Below the pieces are notes generated by a model that did not search any database, was not told where the DNA came from, and saw nothing but the letters and a program-made list of their open reading frames with translations. The translations under genes and the position numbers were made by a program. Below are positions 1-9,050 of a stretch of DNA of 55,042 bases, piece after piece. Source of the DNA: an uncultured Erysipelotrichaceae bacterium (GTDB taxonomy: Bacteria; Bacillota_I; Bacilli_A; RFN20; CAG-826); assembly GCA_900314585.1 (NCBI GenBank), contig OMVV01000011.1, forward strand, positions 1-55,042, read 5' to 3'. Each line of letters opens with the position of its first letter. Within the stretch, counting starts at the first letter, position 1.

Positions 1-447
<447 letters not shown>

Positions 448-560
448 TCATAAATTTAAGATTTATATCGAAAATTGTAAAATTTGGGTAACGTAATAAC
501 TTGAGAACATGTATTATATATAATATCTAGTTTTCAGAGAATAACTCTGAATAGAAAAAG
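448..560 (+). other. 23S-5S intergenic spacer
   Basis: AT-rich spacer of the rRNA operon. No tRNA gene lies in it. It contains inverted-repeat material (tattatatataata and neighbours) of the kind that forms rRNA processing stems, but no site can be assigned exactly. Confidence 0.6.
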
Positions 561-671
561 TCTGGTGGTGATGGCGCGGTGGACACACCTGTTCCCATCC
601 CGAACACAGAAGTTAAGCACCGTAGTGGCGAAGGTATCCGACTTGTCGGGGAGAATAGCGAGCTGCTGGGC
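561..671 (+). rRNA. rrf: 5S ribosomal RNA
   Basis: About 111 nt. It contains the hallmark CCGAACACAGAAGTTAAGC segment at about 600-618. The two ends form helix I, here rich in G-U pairs (tctggtggtg with gctgctgggc). Flanking A and T runs extend this helix, and the T run after 671 probably also acts as the operon terminator. It is the distal gene of the rRNA operon that starts upstream of the window. Confidence 0.96.
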
Positions 672-708
672 TTTTTCTTTTTAAGCACTTATATTAAAAT
701 ATAACCAT

Positions 709-1908
709 ATGAAAAAGATCAATCTAGTTTACTTACGTAGCAAAATCGCTGCAAATAACCCACTTTTAGATAAACAAAAAGAAGAATATCTATCTTATTT
801 AACCAAAGAATATGAAATCTCTAAAGATGGAGAAACATATTTTTTTATTGAATCTGGTGGCACTGAAGAAGAATTTAAGAGGATTTATTCTCAGTATAAA
901 GAACCTTTTAATTTGATCGCGACAAATGCGAATAATTCTCTTCCAGCTTCACTAGAAATTGCCTCATTTTTAAAGAATAAATCTTTGAAATATAATTTAT
1001 CTCATGGCTTAAAAGAAGACATCATTGATGTCTTAAATAAGAAAAGAATTCTTCAGAAGTCTATGAACTATTCCCTTTTAAGTGAGGAAAAGATTCTTGA
1101 TAATAAACGTTTTGGTGTAGTTGGAAAACCATCCGATTGGCTCATCTCTAGCGATGTCGATTATAAACAAGCTAAAGAGAAATTTGGTGCGACATTAGTC
1201 GATATCACTTTTGAAGAATTTAAAAATGAGATTGAACACGCAGTCGATCGAGTTGACCCAATTGTTTTTGAGAATAAATTACCAAAGTATATTACTAAAG
1301 AAACATTACAAGTCGCTTTAAAGATTTATAGCGCTCTATATAACATCATCAAAAAGCATGATTTAGCGGGTGTAACTGTCCGTTGTTTTGATTTACTTGG
1401 TGTTTATCATAATACGTCTTGTTTAGCCCTCGCTTTGCTTAATTCGCATGGTTATATTGCAACATGCGAAGGTGATGTCCCAGCAATGCTAACAATGGCG
1501 ATTATTCGCGCAAAATTCCATCAATCTTCATTCCAAGTCAATCCTTCCTATATTAACGAAAAAGAAAAATATGGCTATTTTGCGCATTGCACAATCCCAC
1601 TAGATATGTGCATTTCATATACTTTTGACACTCATTTTGAATCTGGCTTAGGAATCGGCATTAAAGGAGAACTCAATTTAGCAAAAGTAACAATCTTTAA
1701 AATCAATTCCAAGCTTGATAAATACGAAGTTTTTGAAGGTCAGATCTTAGAGAACCTAAATCATAAAAATCTTTGCAGAACTCAACTAAAAATTGGTTTT
1801 AGTGAAGATATCTCTTCCCTTTTAGATATGCCTTGTGGCAACCATTTAATCATCTTTAAGGGTCATCACAAAGATGAGTTATTATCTTATTTGTCAAAGA
1901 CTAAATAA
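709..1908 (+). CDS. L-fucose/L-arabinose isomerase-like protein
   Basis: A 399-residue protein resembling the FucI/AraA-like fold. Its C-terminal half carries the pattern of this group: a ...CEGDVPAMLTM segment near residues 250-260, and a late NHLIIFKGHH segment (about 378-387) that resembles the conserved His-containing strand of fucose isomerase C-terminal domains. The substrate cannot be read from sequence, and no sugar kinase, aldolase or transporter lies next to it, so a role in sugar breakdown is only inferred. It starts at ATG 709, 37 bp after 5S. There is no Shine-Dalgarno, and a weak TATATT lies about 13 bp upstream. It could be a decayed or repurposed isomerase homologue. Confidence 0.6.
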   Translation: MKKINLVYLRSKIAANNPLLDKQKEEYLSYLTKEYEISKDGETYFFIESGGTEEEFKRIYSQYKEPFNLIATNANNSLPASLEIASFLKNKSLKYNLSHGLKEDIIDVLNKKRILQKSMNYSLLSEEKILDNKRFGVVGKPSDWLISSDVDYKQAKEKFGATLVDITFEEFKNEIEHAVDRVDPIVFENKLPKYITKETLQVALKIYSALYNIIKKHDLAGVTVRCFDLLGVYHNTSCLALALLNSHGYIATCEGDVPAMLTMAIIRAKFHQSSFQVNPSYINEKEKYGYFAHCTIPLDMCISYTFDTHFESGLGIGIKGELNLAKVTIFKINSKLDKYEVFEGQILENLNHKNLCRTQLKIGFSEDISSLLDMPCGNHLIIFKGHHKDELLSYLSKTK

Positions 1909-1978
1909 GACATTTTTTGCTTTTATCTTTTTAATATGATATATTCAAAGCAAGATAATTAATTATCTTTTGTTTAAT

Positions 1979-2338
1979 ATGGCAGTAAATAAAAAAACCA
2001 CTTACGGTAAAATCAATATAACTTCAAAAGCGATCGCTAGCGTGGTCGCTAATGCAGCCATAGAATGTTATGGCGTGGTTGGTTTAACATCTAAAAACGC
2101 TTTTTCAGATCGTGTTCAATCTATCTTAAAGAAAGATGAATACGTCAAAGGTGTTAACGTCAGCCAAGATAAGAAATCAGTCTATATTTCTTTATACCTT
2201 GTCATTTCATTTGGAGTGAAGATTACTGAAGTGCTTCGTGAAGTTCAAAAGAAAGTTAATTATGTCGTTTCAAAAACATTTGATTTAGAAGTCAAAGAAG
2301 TTAATGTCTATGCCGTTAACTTGAGGAAAATTGATTAA
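1979..2338 (+). CDS. Asp23/Gls24 family protein (YloU-like)
   Basis: A 119-residue cytoplasmic protein of the Asp23/Gls24 family, soluble alpha/beta proteins linked to envelope stress and membrane organisation in Firmicutes. The family pattern is visible: an N-terminal GKINITSKAIASVVANAA segment, a central region ending YISLYLVISFGVKI, and a C-terminal VNVYAVNLR strand. It lies 2 bp before the fakA-like gene, the same pairing as yloU-yloV in Bacillus. I chose ATG 1979 over an upstream TTG because the family usually begins close to this point. No clear ribosome binding site is present. Confidence 0.85.
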   Translation: MAVNKKTTYGKINITSKAIASVVANAAIECYGVVGLTSKNAFSDRVQSILKKDEYVKGVNVSQDKKSVYISLYLVISFGVKITEVLREVQKKVNYVVSKTFDLEVKEVNVYAVNLRKID

Positions 2339-2340
2339 TT

Positions 2341-3996
2341 ATGCGAAACATAGATGGACAAACATTAAGGCAGATGTTAGTCTCTGCCGCCAACAACTTA
2401 TATAATCACTATCCAGAGATTGACGCTTTAAACGTCTTCCCAGTTCCAGATGGCGATACTGGTATGAACATGAACCTTACTCTTGCGAGTGGTTCAAAAG
2501 AAGTCGCAAATAGAACTGATGACGATGTTTATACAATCGCATCTTGCTTCTCCAAAGGTTTACTTATGGGTGCAAGAGGTAACTCTGGTGTTATTACCTC
2601 CCAAATCTTTAGAGGTTTTGCTGATTCCTTAAAAGGAAAAGAAAACATTACCACCAAAGATTTAGCCGAAGCTTTCGCTAATGGCTCAACCGTTGCTTAT
2701 AAAGCTGTTATGAGACCAGTCGAAGGTACAATTTTAACCGTTATTCGTGAGTCTTCAAATGCTTTAAGCAATTATGTCGCTGATCATGACATTTCCGTTG
2801 ATAAAGCAATGGAATATATCTTGAAAGAAGCTGAAGCTTCCCTTCAAAGAACTCCAGAACTTCTTCCGGTTTTAAAAGAAGTTGGCGTTGTCGACTCTGG
2901 TGGTGCTGGTTTATGCACAATTCTTTTTGGTATGAACGAAGCTCTCAAAGGTAACTTCATCGAAAAGAATCAAGTCGAAGCAATGCAAGGCGAAAGCGAT
3001 AAAACTGCTCTCGCTTCCTTTAAGGAAGATGATGAATTTGGCTATTGCACAGAATTCATTATGCGTTTAGGCCCAGATTCAGTTAAGAAAGCATTCAATG
3101 AGAATAGATTTAAGAACTGGTTACTTGCTCAAGGTAACTCGTTAGTTGTCGTTCGTGACGATGATATCGTTAAGGTTCACGTTCATACTCTTACACCTGG
3201 TCATGTTTTAACTTACGCACAAGGTTATGGTGAATTCATTAAACTCAAAATTGAGAATATGACTGAACAACACACCAACCTTACAACTAAACCAGAAGAA
3301 CCACGTAAGGAAGTTGCGCCAAAAGAGCCAGCCAAAGATTATGGTATGGTCGCTATCAGTGCTGGTAAAGGTATTGATGAACTCTTCACTGAAATTGGTG
3401 TTGATAAGATTGTTAGTGGTGGTCAAACCATGAATCCATCAATCGAAGATATTGTTAATGCGATTAGAATGGCGAACGCGAAATCAGTATTTGTCTTCCC
3501 AAATAACTCCAATATCATCATGGCGGCATTACAAGCATCCGATGTTTTAGCTGATGAAGTGAAAGTTCATGTTATCGCTACTAAGACAATACCTCAAGGT
3601 ATTGTGGCGGCATCAAGTTTCTCACCAGATTTATCTGATAAAGAAAATATTAAGAACATGAAAGATGCAATCAAACACATCAAATCTGGTTCTGTTACTT
3701 ACGCTATCAAAGATACAGTTATCGATGGTGTTAGTGTCACTAAAGATTACTTCATGGGTATTTCTGATAAGAAGATTGTCACCTGTGAGAAAAAGCCATT
3801 AACAGCTCTATATAAATTAATTGCAACGATGGTCAATTCCGATACATATTTAATCACCATTTTAGTTGGTGCAGATGTTAAGGATGATGACATTAAACTC
3901 ATTAATACTAGACTTTCGAAGAAATATCCAGAAGTTGAACTCGACATCCGTCGTGGTGATCAACCAGTTTATTCCTTCCTCGTCGGTGTTGAATAA
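2341..3996 (+). CDS. fakA: DhaL-domain fatty acid kinase-like protein (FakA/YloV)
   Basis: A 551-residue protein with an N-terminal DhaL (dihydroxyacetone kinase L) nucleotide-binding domain. The Asp-rich metal-binding motif VFPVPDGDTGMNMN sits near residues 31-44 and a second motif, MGARGNSGVITSQ, near 76-88. A linker and a C-terminal FakA-type domain follow. In Firmicutes this protein, with a FakB (DegV) partner, phosphorylates exogenous fatty acids to acyl-phosphates, the substrate that PlsX also makes. No fakB is in the window; plsX lies downstream. It starts 2 bp after the Asp23 gene and is followed by a strong hairpin terminator. Confidence 0.88.
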   Translation: MRNIDGQTLRQMLVSAANNLYNHYPEIDALNVFPVPDGDTGMNMNLTLASGSKEVANRTDDDVYTIASCFSKGLLMGARGNSGVITSQIFRGFADSLKGKENITTKDLAEAFANGSTVAYKAVMRPVEGTILTVIRESSNALSNYVADHDISVDKAMEYILKEAEASLQRTPELLPVLKEVGVVDSGGAGLCTILFGMNEALKGNFIEKNQVEAMQGESDKTALASFKEDDEFGYCTEFIMRLGPDSVKKAFNENRFKNWLLAQGNSLVVVRDDDIVKVHVHTLTPGHVLTYAQGYGEFIKLKIENMTEQHTNLTTKPEEPRKEVAPKEPAKDYGMVAISAGKGIDELFTEIGVDKIVSGGQTMNPSIEDIVNAIRMANAKSVFVFPNNSNIIMAALQASDVLADEVKVHVIATKTIPQGIVAASSFSPDLSDKENIKNMKDAIKHIKSGSVTYAIKDTVIDGVSVTKDYFMGISDKKIVTCEKKPLTALYKLIATMVNSDTYLITILVGADVKDDDIKLINTRLSKKYPEVELDIRRGDQPVYSFLVGVE

Positions 3997-4001
3997 TCAT
4001 T

Positions 4002-4025
4002 AAAGGCCTATTGGCCTTTTCTTTT
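4002..4025 (+). terminator. Intrinsic terminator between fakA and recG
   Basis: AAAGGCC (4002-4008), a TATT loop and GGCCTTT (4013-4019) form a 7-bp stem followed by TTCTTTT. The T run ends immediately before the recG ATG at 4026, so recG needs read-through or its start lies in the processed end of this structure. Confidence 0.8.
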
Positions 4026-6026
4026 ATGAAGTTTTCCAAATCAGAACGTATTAACAAAGCACTTTATGACATGGGCTTATATTCATATAAGGACATTGTT
4101 TTTCATTTGCCTCGTCGATATGACGATCTTCATCCTACAAAGGAAAGCGAATTAAAAGATAAAGAAAGAATCGTTTTTGTTGGTGAAGTAGTTGGTTCAG
4201 CCGTCACAAGAAGGTTTGCTAGACAATCAGTAACTAAATTCACCTTTGTGACAAAAGATAAAAACGTCTTCATGGTTGAAGCGTGGAATAGACCATATTT
4301 GAGTACGATTATTAAAAGTGATGAAATCTACACTTTAGTGGGTTCATACGATAAAAAGAAAAATCTTATAAATTTGATTAACCTCACCAAAGGTGAGATT
4401 ACTGATGATAGATATATTAAACCCATTTATTCATTATCGAGAAATATTGATAATTACGAATTTATTCGTTTAGTAAATAAAGCTTTCTGCGAACTAACCG
4501 ATCAAGATATCTATAACGAAGTTCCAGCCTATTTTATGACCAAATACCGTCTTGAAAAGAAGATTGATGCTTTAAAACTTGCGCATGCTCCTAAAGACGC
4601 CAAAGACATTTATAAAGGCCTTCGAGTTTTAAAATATGAAGAATGCTTACTTTTCTCTTTGAAAACACAGATGATTCGTAACATAAACAAAGAACTCGTC
4701 CATCATCAAAGAGTCGAATTTGATAAAAGTAAAATAAATGAGTTTATCCAGGGTTTGCCGTATAAATTAACAAATTCACAGCTTAAAGCAATCGATGAAA
4801 TTTTGAGCGATTTAAATCGTCCAAACTTGATGTATCGCTTACTTCAAGGCGATGTTGGAACTGGCAAAACTTTAGTCGCAATGATTGGCTTATATGCGAA
4901 TTATTTGCGAGGTGAACAAGGTGCGTTTATGGCACCAACGGATGCTTTAGCGAGACAACATTATAAAAGTTTTGTGAAATTGTTATCTCCGTTAGGAATT
5001 AAAGTCGCATTACTACTAGGCTCTACTTTAACAAAAGATCGTTCGGTAATTCGTAAAGCTTTAATGAACGGTGAAATTGATATTGTTGTGGGAACCCACG
5101 CATTATTCTCGAAAGATATCACTTATCAATCACTTGGACTTGCGATTATTGATGAACAACATAAATTCGGTGTTAACCAAAGAATGCTGTTAACTTCAAA
5201 AGGTGAAAATGCTGATTTATTGCTGATGAGTGCAACTCCAATTCCTCGTACTTTAGCACTTACCTTATATGGCGATTTAGATGTATCAACATTAACCGAT
5301 TTTCCATATAAAGAACGGAGAATTACCACGAAAATCGTAAAAGATGATGACAAAAAAATCTTTGCGGAAATCGAAAAATCTCTCGCTCAAAATAAACGCG
5401 TTTTTGTGGTTGCTCCAATCATCATTGAAAGTGAAGATAAACAAATCTCTGTCGAAAAGCTTTTTGCAAAATATCTCCTCAAATTTCCAGGAAAAGTTGC
5501 ATTGCTACACGGAAAGCTCGATCAAGATGATAAGAACTTTGCTCTTCAAGATTTTGTGAGTGGAGAATCACCAATTTTAATCTCAACCAGTGTGATTGAA
5601 GTTGGTATCGATGTTCCAAATGCTGATTTGATGGTTATTTATGATCCAACTCATTTTGGTTTAGCCTCTCTTCATCAACTTCGCGGTCGTATTGGTCGAG
5701 ATGGAAATGAATCAACATGTCTGCTCGTTACAAATTCAAATGATGAAGATGAACTCGACAAATTAAACGTCCTCGTTAACTCAAATGACGGTTTCTATAT
5801 TGCTGAAGAAGACTTAAAACGTCGTGGTCCTGGTGAACTTGGTGGTTTAAAACAATCTGGAATTGCCAATTTTATGTTCGTTAACTTAGTGAATGATTTC
5901 AGAATGTTTGAAGCGGCTAGAAATGATGCAAAATTCATTTTAGATAACTCTGATCAAATAGGATTTAGACATATTATTAATCGGGCAAAACGTGAAATAG
6001 ATTCATCTAATTTCACCAATGTTTAG
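4026..6026 (+). CDS. recG: ATP-dependent DNA helicase RecG
   Basis: A 666-residue superfamily 2 helicase that remodels stalled forks and branched DNA. It shows an N-terminal wedge/OB domain (LPRRYDDL early), Walker A GDVGTGKTLVA near residues 277-287, a DEQH box (IIDEQHKFGV), motif III SATPIPRT, and C-terminal motifs including QLRGRIGRDGNES and the RecG TRG-like hairpin region (RGPGELGGLKQSG). Length is normal for the family (about 680). ATG 4026 was chosen because the alternative upstream TTG lies inside a terminator stem. No Shine-Dalgarno precedes it. Confidence 0.96.
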   Translation: MKFSKSERINKALYDMGLYSYKDIVFHLPRRYDDLHPTKESELKDKERIVFVGEVVGSAVTRRFARQSVTKFTFVTKDKNVFMVEAWNRPYLSTIIKSDEIYTLVGSYDKKKNLINLINLTKGEITDDRYIKPIYSLSRNIDNYEFIRLVNKAFCELTDQDIYNEVPAYFMTKYRLEKKIDALKLAHAPKDAKDIYKGLRVLKYEECLLFSLKTQMIRNINKELVHHQRVEFDKSKINEFIQGLPYKLTNSQLKAIDEILSDLNRPNLMYRLLQGDVGTGKTLVAMIGLYANYLRGEQGAFMAPTDALARQHYKSFVKLLSPLGIKVALLLGSTLTKDRSVIRKALMNGEIDIVVGTHALFSKDITYQSLGLAIIDEQHKFGVNQRMLLTSKGENADLLLMSATPIPRTLALTLYGDLDVSTLTDFPYKERRITTKIVKDDDKKIFAEIEKSLAQNKRVFVVAPIIIESEDKQISVEKLFAKYLLKFPGKVALLHGKLDQDDKNFALQDFVSGESPILISTSVIEVGIDVPNADLMVIYDPTHFGLASLHQLRGRIGRDGNESTCLLVTNSNDEDELDKLNVLVNSNDGFYIAEEDLKRRGPGELGGLKQSGIANFMFVNLVNDFRMFEAARNDAKFILDNSDQIGFRHIINRAKREIDSSNFTNV

Positions 6027-6051
6027 GCTTTAAAACATATATAAGAGTACC

Positions 6052-6070
6052 AAACAATCTATTGTTTTTT
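6052..6070 (+). terminator. Weak hairpin after recG
   Basis: AAACAA and TTGTTT pair around a TCTA loop and run into more T. The stem is short and AT-only, so termination would be weak. A TAGAAT box at 6095-6100 follows and may be the -10 of plsX. Confidence 0.4.
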
Positions 6071-6119
6071 GTTATGATATATTTTTTCTTGTGTTAGAAT
6101 ATGTGCGGAGATTTTTATT

Positions 6120-7091
6120 ATGGTAAAAATAGTCGTTGATATGATGGGTGGCGATAATGGCGCAACCCCAACCATTGCTGCAGTCACAAAATTCCTCGAA
6201 GATCATGATGATGTCGAGATTGTTGCTGTTGGTGATGAAAAAGTTTTAGAACCATTAAAAGAAAAAGTAAAAATCATTCCTTCTACAACTGTCGCTCCTA
6301 TGGAATGCTCAGTTATGCAAGCGATGAGAGATAAAGAATCATCAGTCTATAAAGCTGTCACTGCAACATTAAGTGAAAATGCTGATGCTGTTTTATCAGC
6401 CGGATCGACTGGTGCTTTCCTTTCTTTATGCACTTTGATCTTAAAGAAAATTGAAGGTGTTGATCGTCCAGCACTTATCACTCAATTCCCGACCAAAATT
6501 GAAGGCAAATATGTTGTCCTTCTTGATGTTGGTGCATCTGCTGATAACAACGCTGAAGAATTGGTTCAATTTGCCAAGATCGGCGAAGCCTATTATCAAG
6601 CTTTTTACGATAAGAAAAATCCTGATGTCTATTTGATTTGTAATGGCACCGAAGAAGGAAAGGGTAACAACCTTTCTAAACAAGCCTACTCAATGTTAAA
6701 AGGTAGAGAAAACTTTAAAGGATATCTTGAAGGTCGAGATGTCTTAACAGGTGTTGCTGACGTGGTCGTTTTCGATGGCTTCACTGGTAATGTTTTCTTA
6801 AAGGGTACCGAAGGTACCGCTAAGATGATGGGCGGACTAATGAAGAACGCTTTCTTATCTTCTTTATCATCTAAGATTGGCTATTTATTTGCCCGCAAAT
6901 CACTTAAGAAGATGACTGAATTAATGAACTATAAACGAGTTGGTGGAGCCCTTCTTGTTGGTGTTAACAAGGTTGCAGTTAAAGCCCATGGTAACGCTGA
7001 TTTTGAATCCTTCTATGGCTCTTTGATGGTCGCATATAATTCAGCCAAAAAACAAACCGTCGAAAAGATTAAAGAGAATTTGAAAATATGA
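6120..7091 (+). CDS. plsX: Phosphate acyltransferase PlsX
   Basis: A 323-residue enzyme that converts acyl-ACP to acyl-phosphate, the acyl donor for PlsY in phospholipid synthesis. The family signature starts at residue 4 (IVVDMMGGDNG); the GSTGAFL (about 96-102) and later DGFTGNVFLKGTEG segments are also typical. It is peripheral at the membrane. ATG 6120 has a GGAG ribosome binding site at 6107-6110. The stop overlaps the rnc start (ATGA). In many Firmicutes acpP follows plsX; here rnc follows directly. Confidence 0.97.
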   Translation: MVKIVVDMMGGDNGATPTIAAVTKFLEDHDDVEIVAVGDEKVLEPLKEKVKIIPSTTVAPMECSVMQAMRDKESSVYKAVTATLSENADAVLSAGSTGAFLSLCTLILKKIEGVDRPALITQFPTKIEGKYVVLLDVGASADNNAEELVQFAKIGEAYYQAFYDKKNPDVYLICNGTEEGKGNNLSKQAYSMLKGRENFKGYLEGRDVLTGVADVVVFDGFTGNVFLKGTEGTAKMMGGLMKNAFLSSLSSKIGYLFARKSLKKMTELMNYKRVGGALLVGVNKVAVKAHGNADFESFYGSLMVAYNSAKKQTVEKIKENLKI

Positions 7092-7771
7092 GGCCACTTA
7101 TTGAATTACTAACCAAACTTAATATCAAACCAAAACACATTGCTTTATTTGAGACTGCTTTCACGCACTCATCATATAATGCAGACGCAAACACCAAACA
7201 TCATGACTACGAACGCTTAGAGTATTTAGGCGACTCAGTCATTGGTCTAGTTGTTAGCGAAGTAAGTTATGGAGCCCGTCCAGAAATGGCACAAGGCCCA
7301 CTTACAAAAATGAAATCGATGCTTGTTTCAACAAATTCACTTGCTGATTTAGCACGTAAGTTTGATTTTCCTAATTATATTAGGGTTGGTAATTCATTCT
7401 CTGGTGATATCTCAAAAGCAAACCATCTTTTAGAAGATGTCTTCGAAGCTTTCTTTGGTGCGCTTTACCTCGACCAAGGTTTTGAAGTCGCTCGTAAGAT
7501 GCTCATTGATATCTTCATTGGTCCAATCAAAGCATACAACGTCGATGATTTGACCGACTATAAATCAAGACTTCAAGAAGAAATGCAAGCAGAACATCGT
7601 GAATCAGTTATCTATGAAGTCATCTCTGAAAGCGGACCTTCTCATGATAAACGCTTTGTTGTCCATGTTACATTTGATGGCATTGAACTTGGCGTTGGAG
7701 AAGGCAAAACCAAAAAACAAGCCGAACAAATGGCTGCGAAAGCCGCTCTTAATAAGGAAGCATCCAAATAA
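7088..7771 (+). CDS. rnc: Ribonuclease III
   Basis: A 227-residue double-strand-specific endoribonuclease for rRNA and mRNA processing. The RNase III signature YERLEYLGDSVI lies near residues 44-55 and the second acidic site in LLEDVFEAFFGALYLD near 116-131. A C-terminal dsRNA-binding domain ends with GKTKKQAEQMAAKAAL. Translation is coupled to plsX by a 4-bp overlap and to ftsY by TAATG. The smc gene that often separates rnc from ftsY in Firmicutes is absent here. Confidence 0.97.
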   Translation: MRPLIELLTKLNIKPKHIALFETAFTHSSYNADANTKHHDYERLEYLGDSVIGLVVSEVSYGARPEMAQGPLTKMKSMLVSTNSLADLARKFDFPNYIRVGNSFSGDISKANHLLEDVFEAFFGALYLDQGFEVARKMLIDIFIGPIKAYNVDDLTDYKSRLQEEMQAEHRESVIYEVISESGPSHDKRFVVHVTFDGIELGVGEGKTKKQAEQMAAKAALNKEASK

Positions 7772-8745
7772 TGGGTTTATTTAAGTTTCTAAAAGAAAAG
7801 ATTTCAAAGAAGAATGTCCAGGAAACTGAAACATATGTTTCAGGTATGGCAAAATCTCGTGAAAACTTCGCCAATAAGCTTGAAGAATTAACCAAGCGAT
7901 ATAAAGAAGTTAATCAAGAGTATTTTGAACAACTCGAAGAAATCTTAATTGAAGCTGATGTTGGTGTTTCTTTAACCTTGCGAATTATTGAAGAAGTTAT
8001 TACTAAAAGTAAACAGCAAGGCATCAAAGATCCTGCTGCAATTAATGAACTTGTTGTTGATAAGATGTTCGTTGGCTATGCCACTAAAGGCGGAAACATT
8101 ACTAACGAGATTCAATTTGTTAGCGAAGGACCAACTGTTCTTTTGGTCGCTGGTGTTAATGGCGTTGGTAAAACAACATCAATTGCTAAACTTGCTCATC
8201 GATATATCAAACAAGGTAAAAAAGTAATGCTTTGTGCCGCTGATACTTTCCGTGCAGGTGCGGTGGAACAATTAACAATTTGGGCTGAGCGTCTTAAATG
8301 TCCAATTGTTACCGGTAAACCAGAATCTGATCCTGCGAGTGTTGCCTACGAAGGTGCACGTCAAGCACGCCTACAGAATGTTGACTTACTTATCGTAGAT
8401 ACAGCTGGTCGACTTCAAAATAAAGTTAATTTGATGAACGAATTAGCGAAAATATCTCGTGTTATTTCTAAAGAAATACCTAACGCTCCACACGAAGCGT
8501 TCTTGATTATTGATGCAACCACTGGACAAAATGGTGTCCTTCAAGCAAAACAATTCCTTGAATGTATTAAGTTAACTGGTATTGTAATAACTAAAATGGA
8601 TGGAACATCCAAGGGTGGAATTATTCTTGCTATCCGCGATGAACTTGGAATTCCTGTTCGCTTCATTGGTTTAGGTGAAAAGATGGATGACCTCGAAGAA
8701 TTCGATTTAGATAAATATTTATATGGCCTTTGCCTTGCTAAATAG
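7771..8745 (+). CDS. ftsY: Signal recognition particle receptor FtsY
   Basis: A 324-residue SRP receptor GTPase. It has only a short acidic/basic N-terminal part before the N domain, and then the G domain: P-loop [10 protein letters not shown] near residues 128-137, [18 protein letters not shown], and [10 protein letters not shown]. It docks the SRP-ribosome complex at the membrane. It is small for the family (A domain nearly absent), as in many Gram-positive bacteria. It lies directly upstream of ylxM and ffh, giving a complete protein-targeting block. Confidence 0.97.
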   Translation: MGLFKFLKEKISKKNVQETETYVSGMAKSRENFANKLEELTKRYKEVNQEYFEQLEEILIEADVGVSLTLRIIEEVITKSKQQGIKDPAAINELVVDKMFVGYATKGGNITNEIQFVSEGPTVLLVAGVNGVGKTTSIAKLAHRYIKQGKKVMLCAADTFRAGAVEQLTIWAERLKCPIVTGKPESDPASVAYEGARQARLQNVDLLIVDTAGRLQNKVNLMNELAKISRVISKEIPNAPHEAFLIIDATTGQNGVLQAKQFLECIKLTGIVITKMDGTSKGGIILAIRDELGIPVRFIGLGEKMDDLEEFDLDKYLYGLCLAK

Positions 8746-8747
8746 TT

Positions 8748-9050
8748 ATGGAAGAAATTAAAAGAGTTGAACGCATTAATAGATTACTCGACTTATATGG
8801 TCGTCTTTTAACCAAGTCTCAACTCGAGATTATGTCGGATTACTATTACTGCGATTTATCTCTTTCCGAAATCGCTCAGCTTAGAAATATTTCTCGTACA
8901 GCGGTATCTGATTCAATCAATAAATCCATTAAAAAATTGGAGAATTACGAGGAAAAATTGCAATTGTGTAAAGTTTTTGATTCCCAAAAAAGTGGCAAAA
9001 ACAAAGACGTCGTTAATAAAATTGAGGAGATGATTAAAGATGGCATTTGA
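8748..9050 (+). CDS. ylxM: YlxM-family SRP-associated helix-turn-helix protein
   Basis: A 100-residue protein with a sigma-70 region 4-like helix-turn-helix (about residues 18-64; ...[29 protein letters not shown]). In Gram-positive bacteria YlxM is encoded before ffh and stimulates the SRP GTPases in some species; it is not an established transcription factor. It starts 2 bp after ftsY and overlaps ffh by 11 bp. Confidence 0.92.
   Translation: MEEIKRVERINRLLDLYGRLLTKSQLEIMSDYYYCDLSLSEIAQLRNISRTAVSDSINKSIKKLENYEEKLQLCKVFDSQKSGKNKDVVNKIEEMIKDGI

Noticed and set aside
6120..7091. Mycoplasma genetic code (TGA read as Trp)
   Set aside because: plsX, dxr, xerC and rnfG end at TGA in places that fit family lengths, and Trp codons are TGG throughout.
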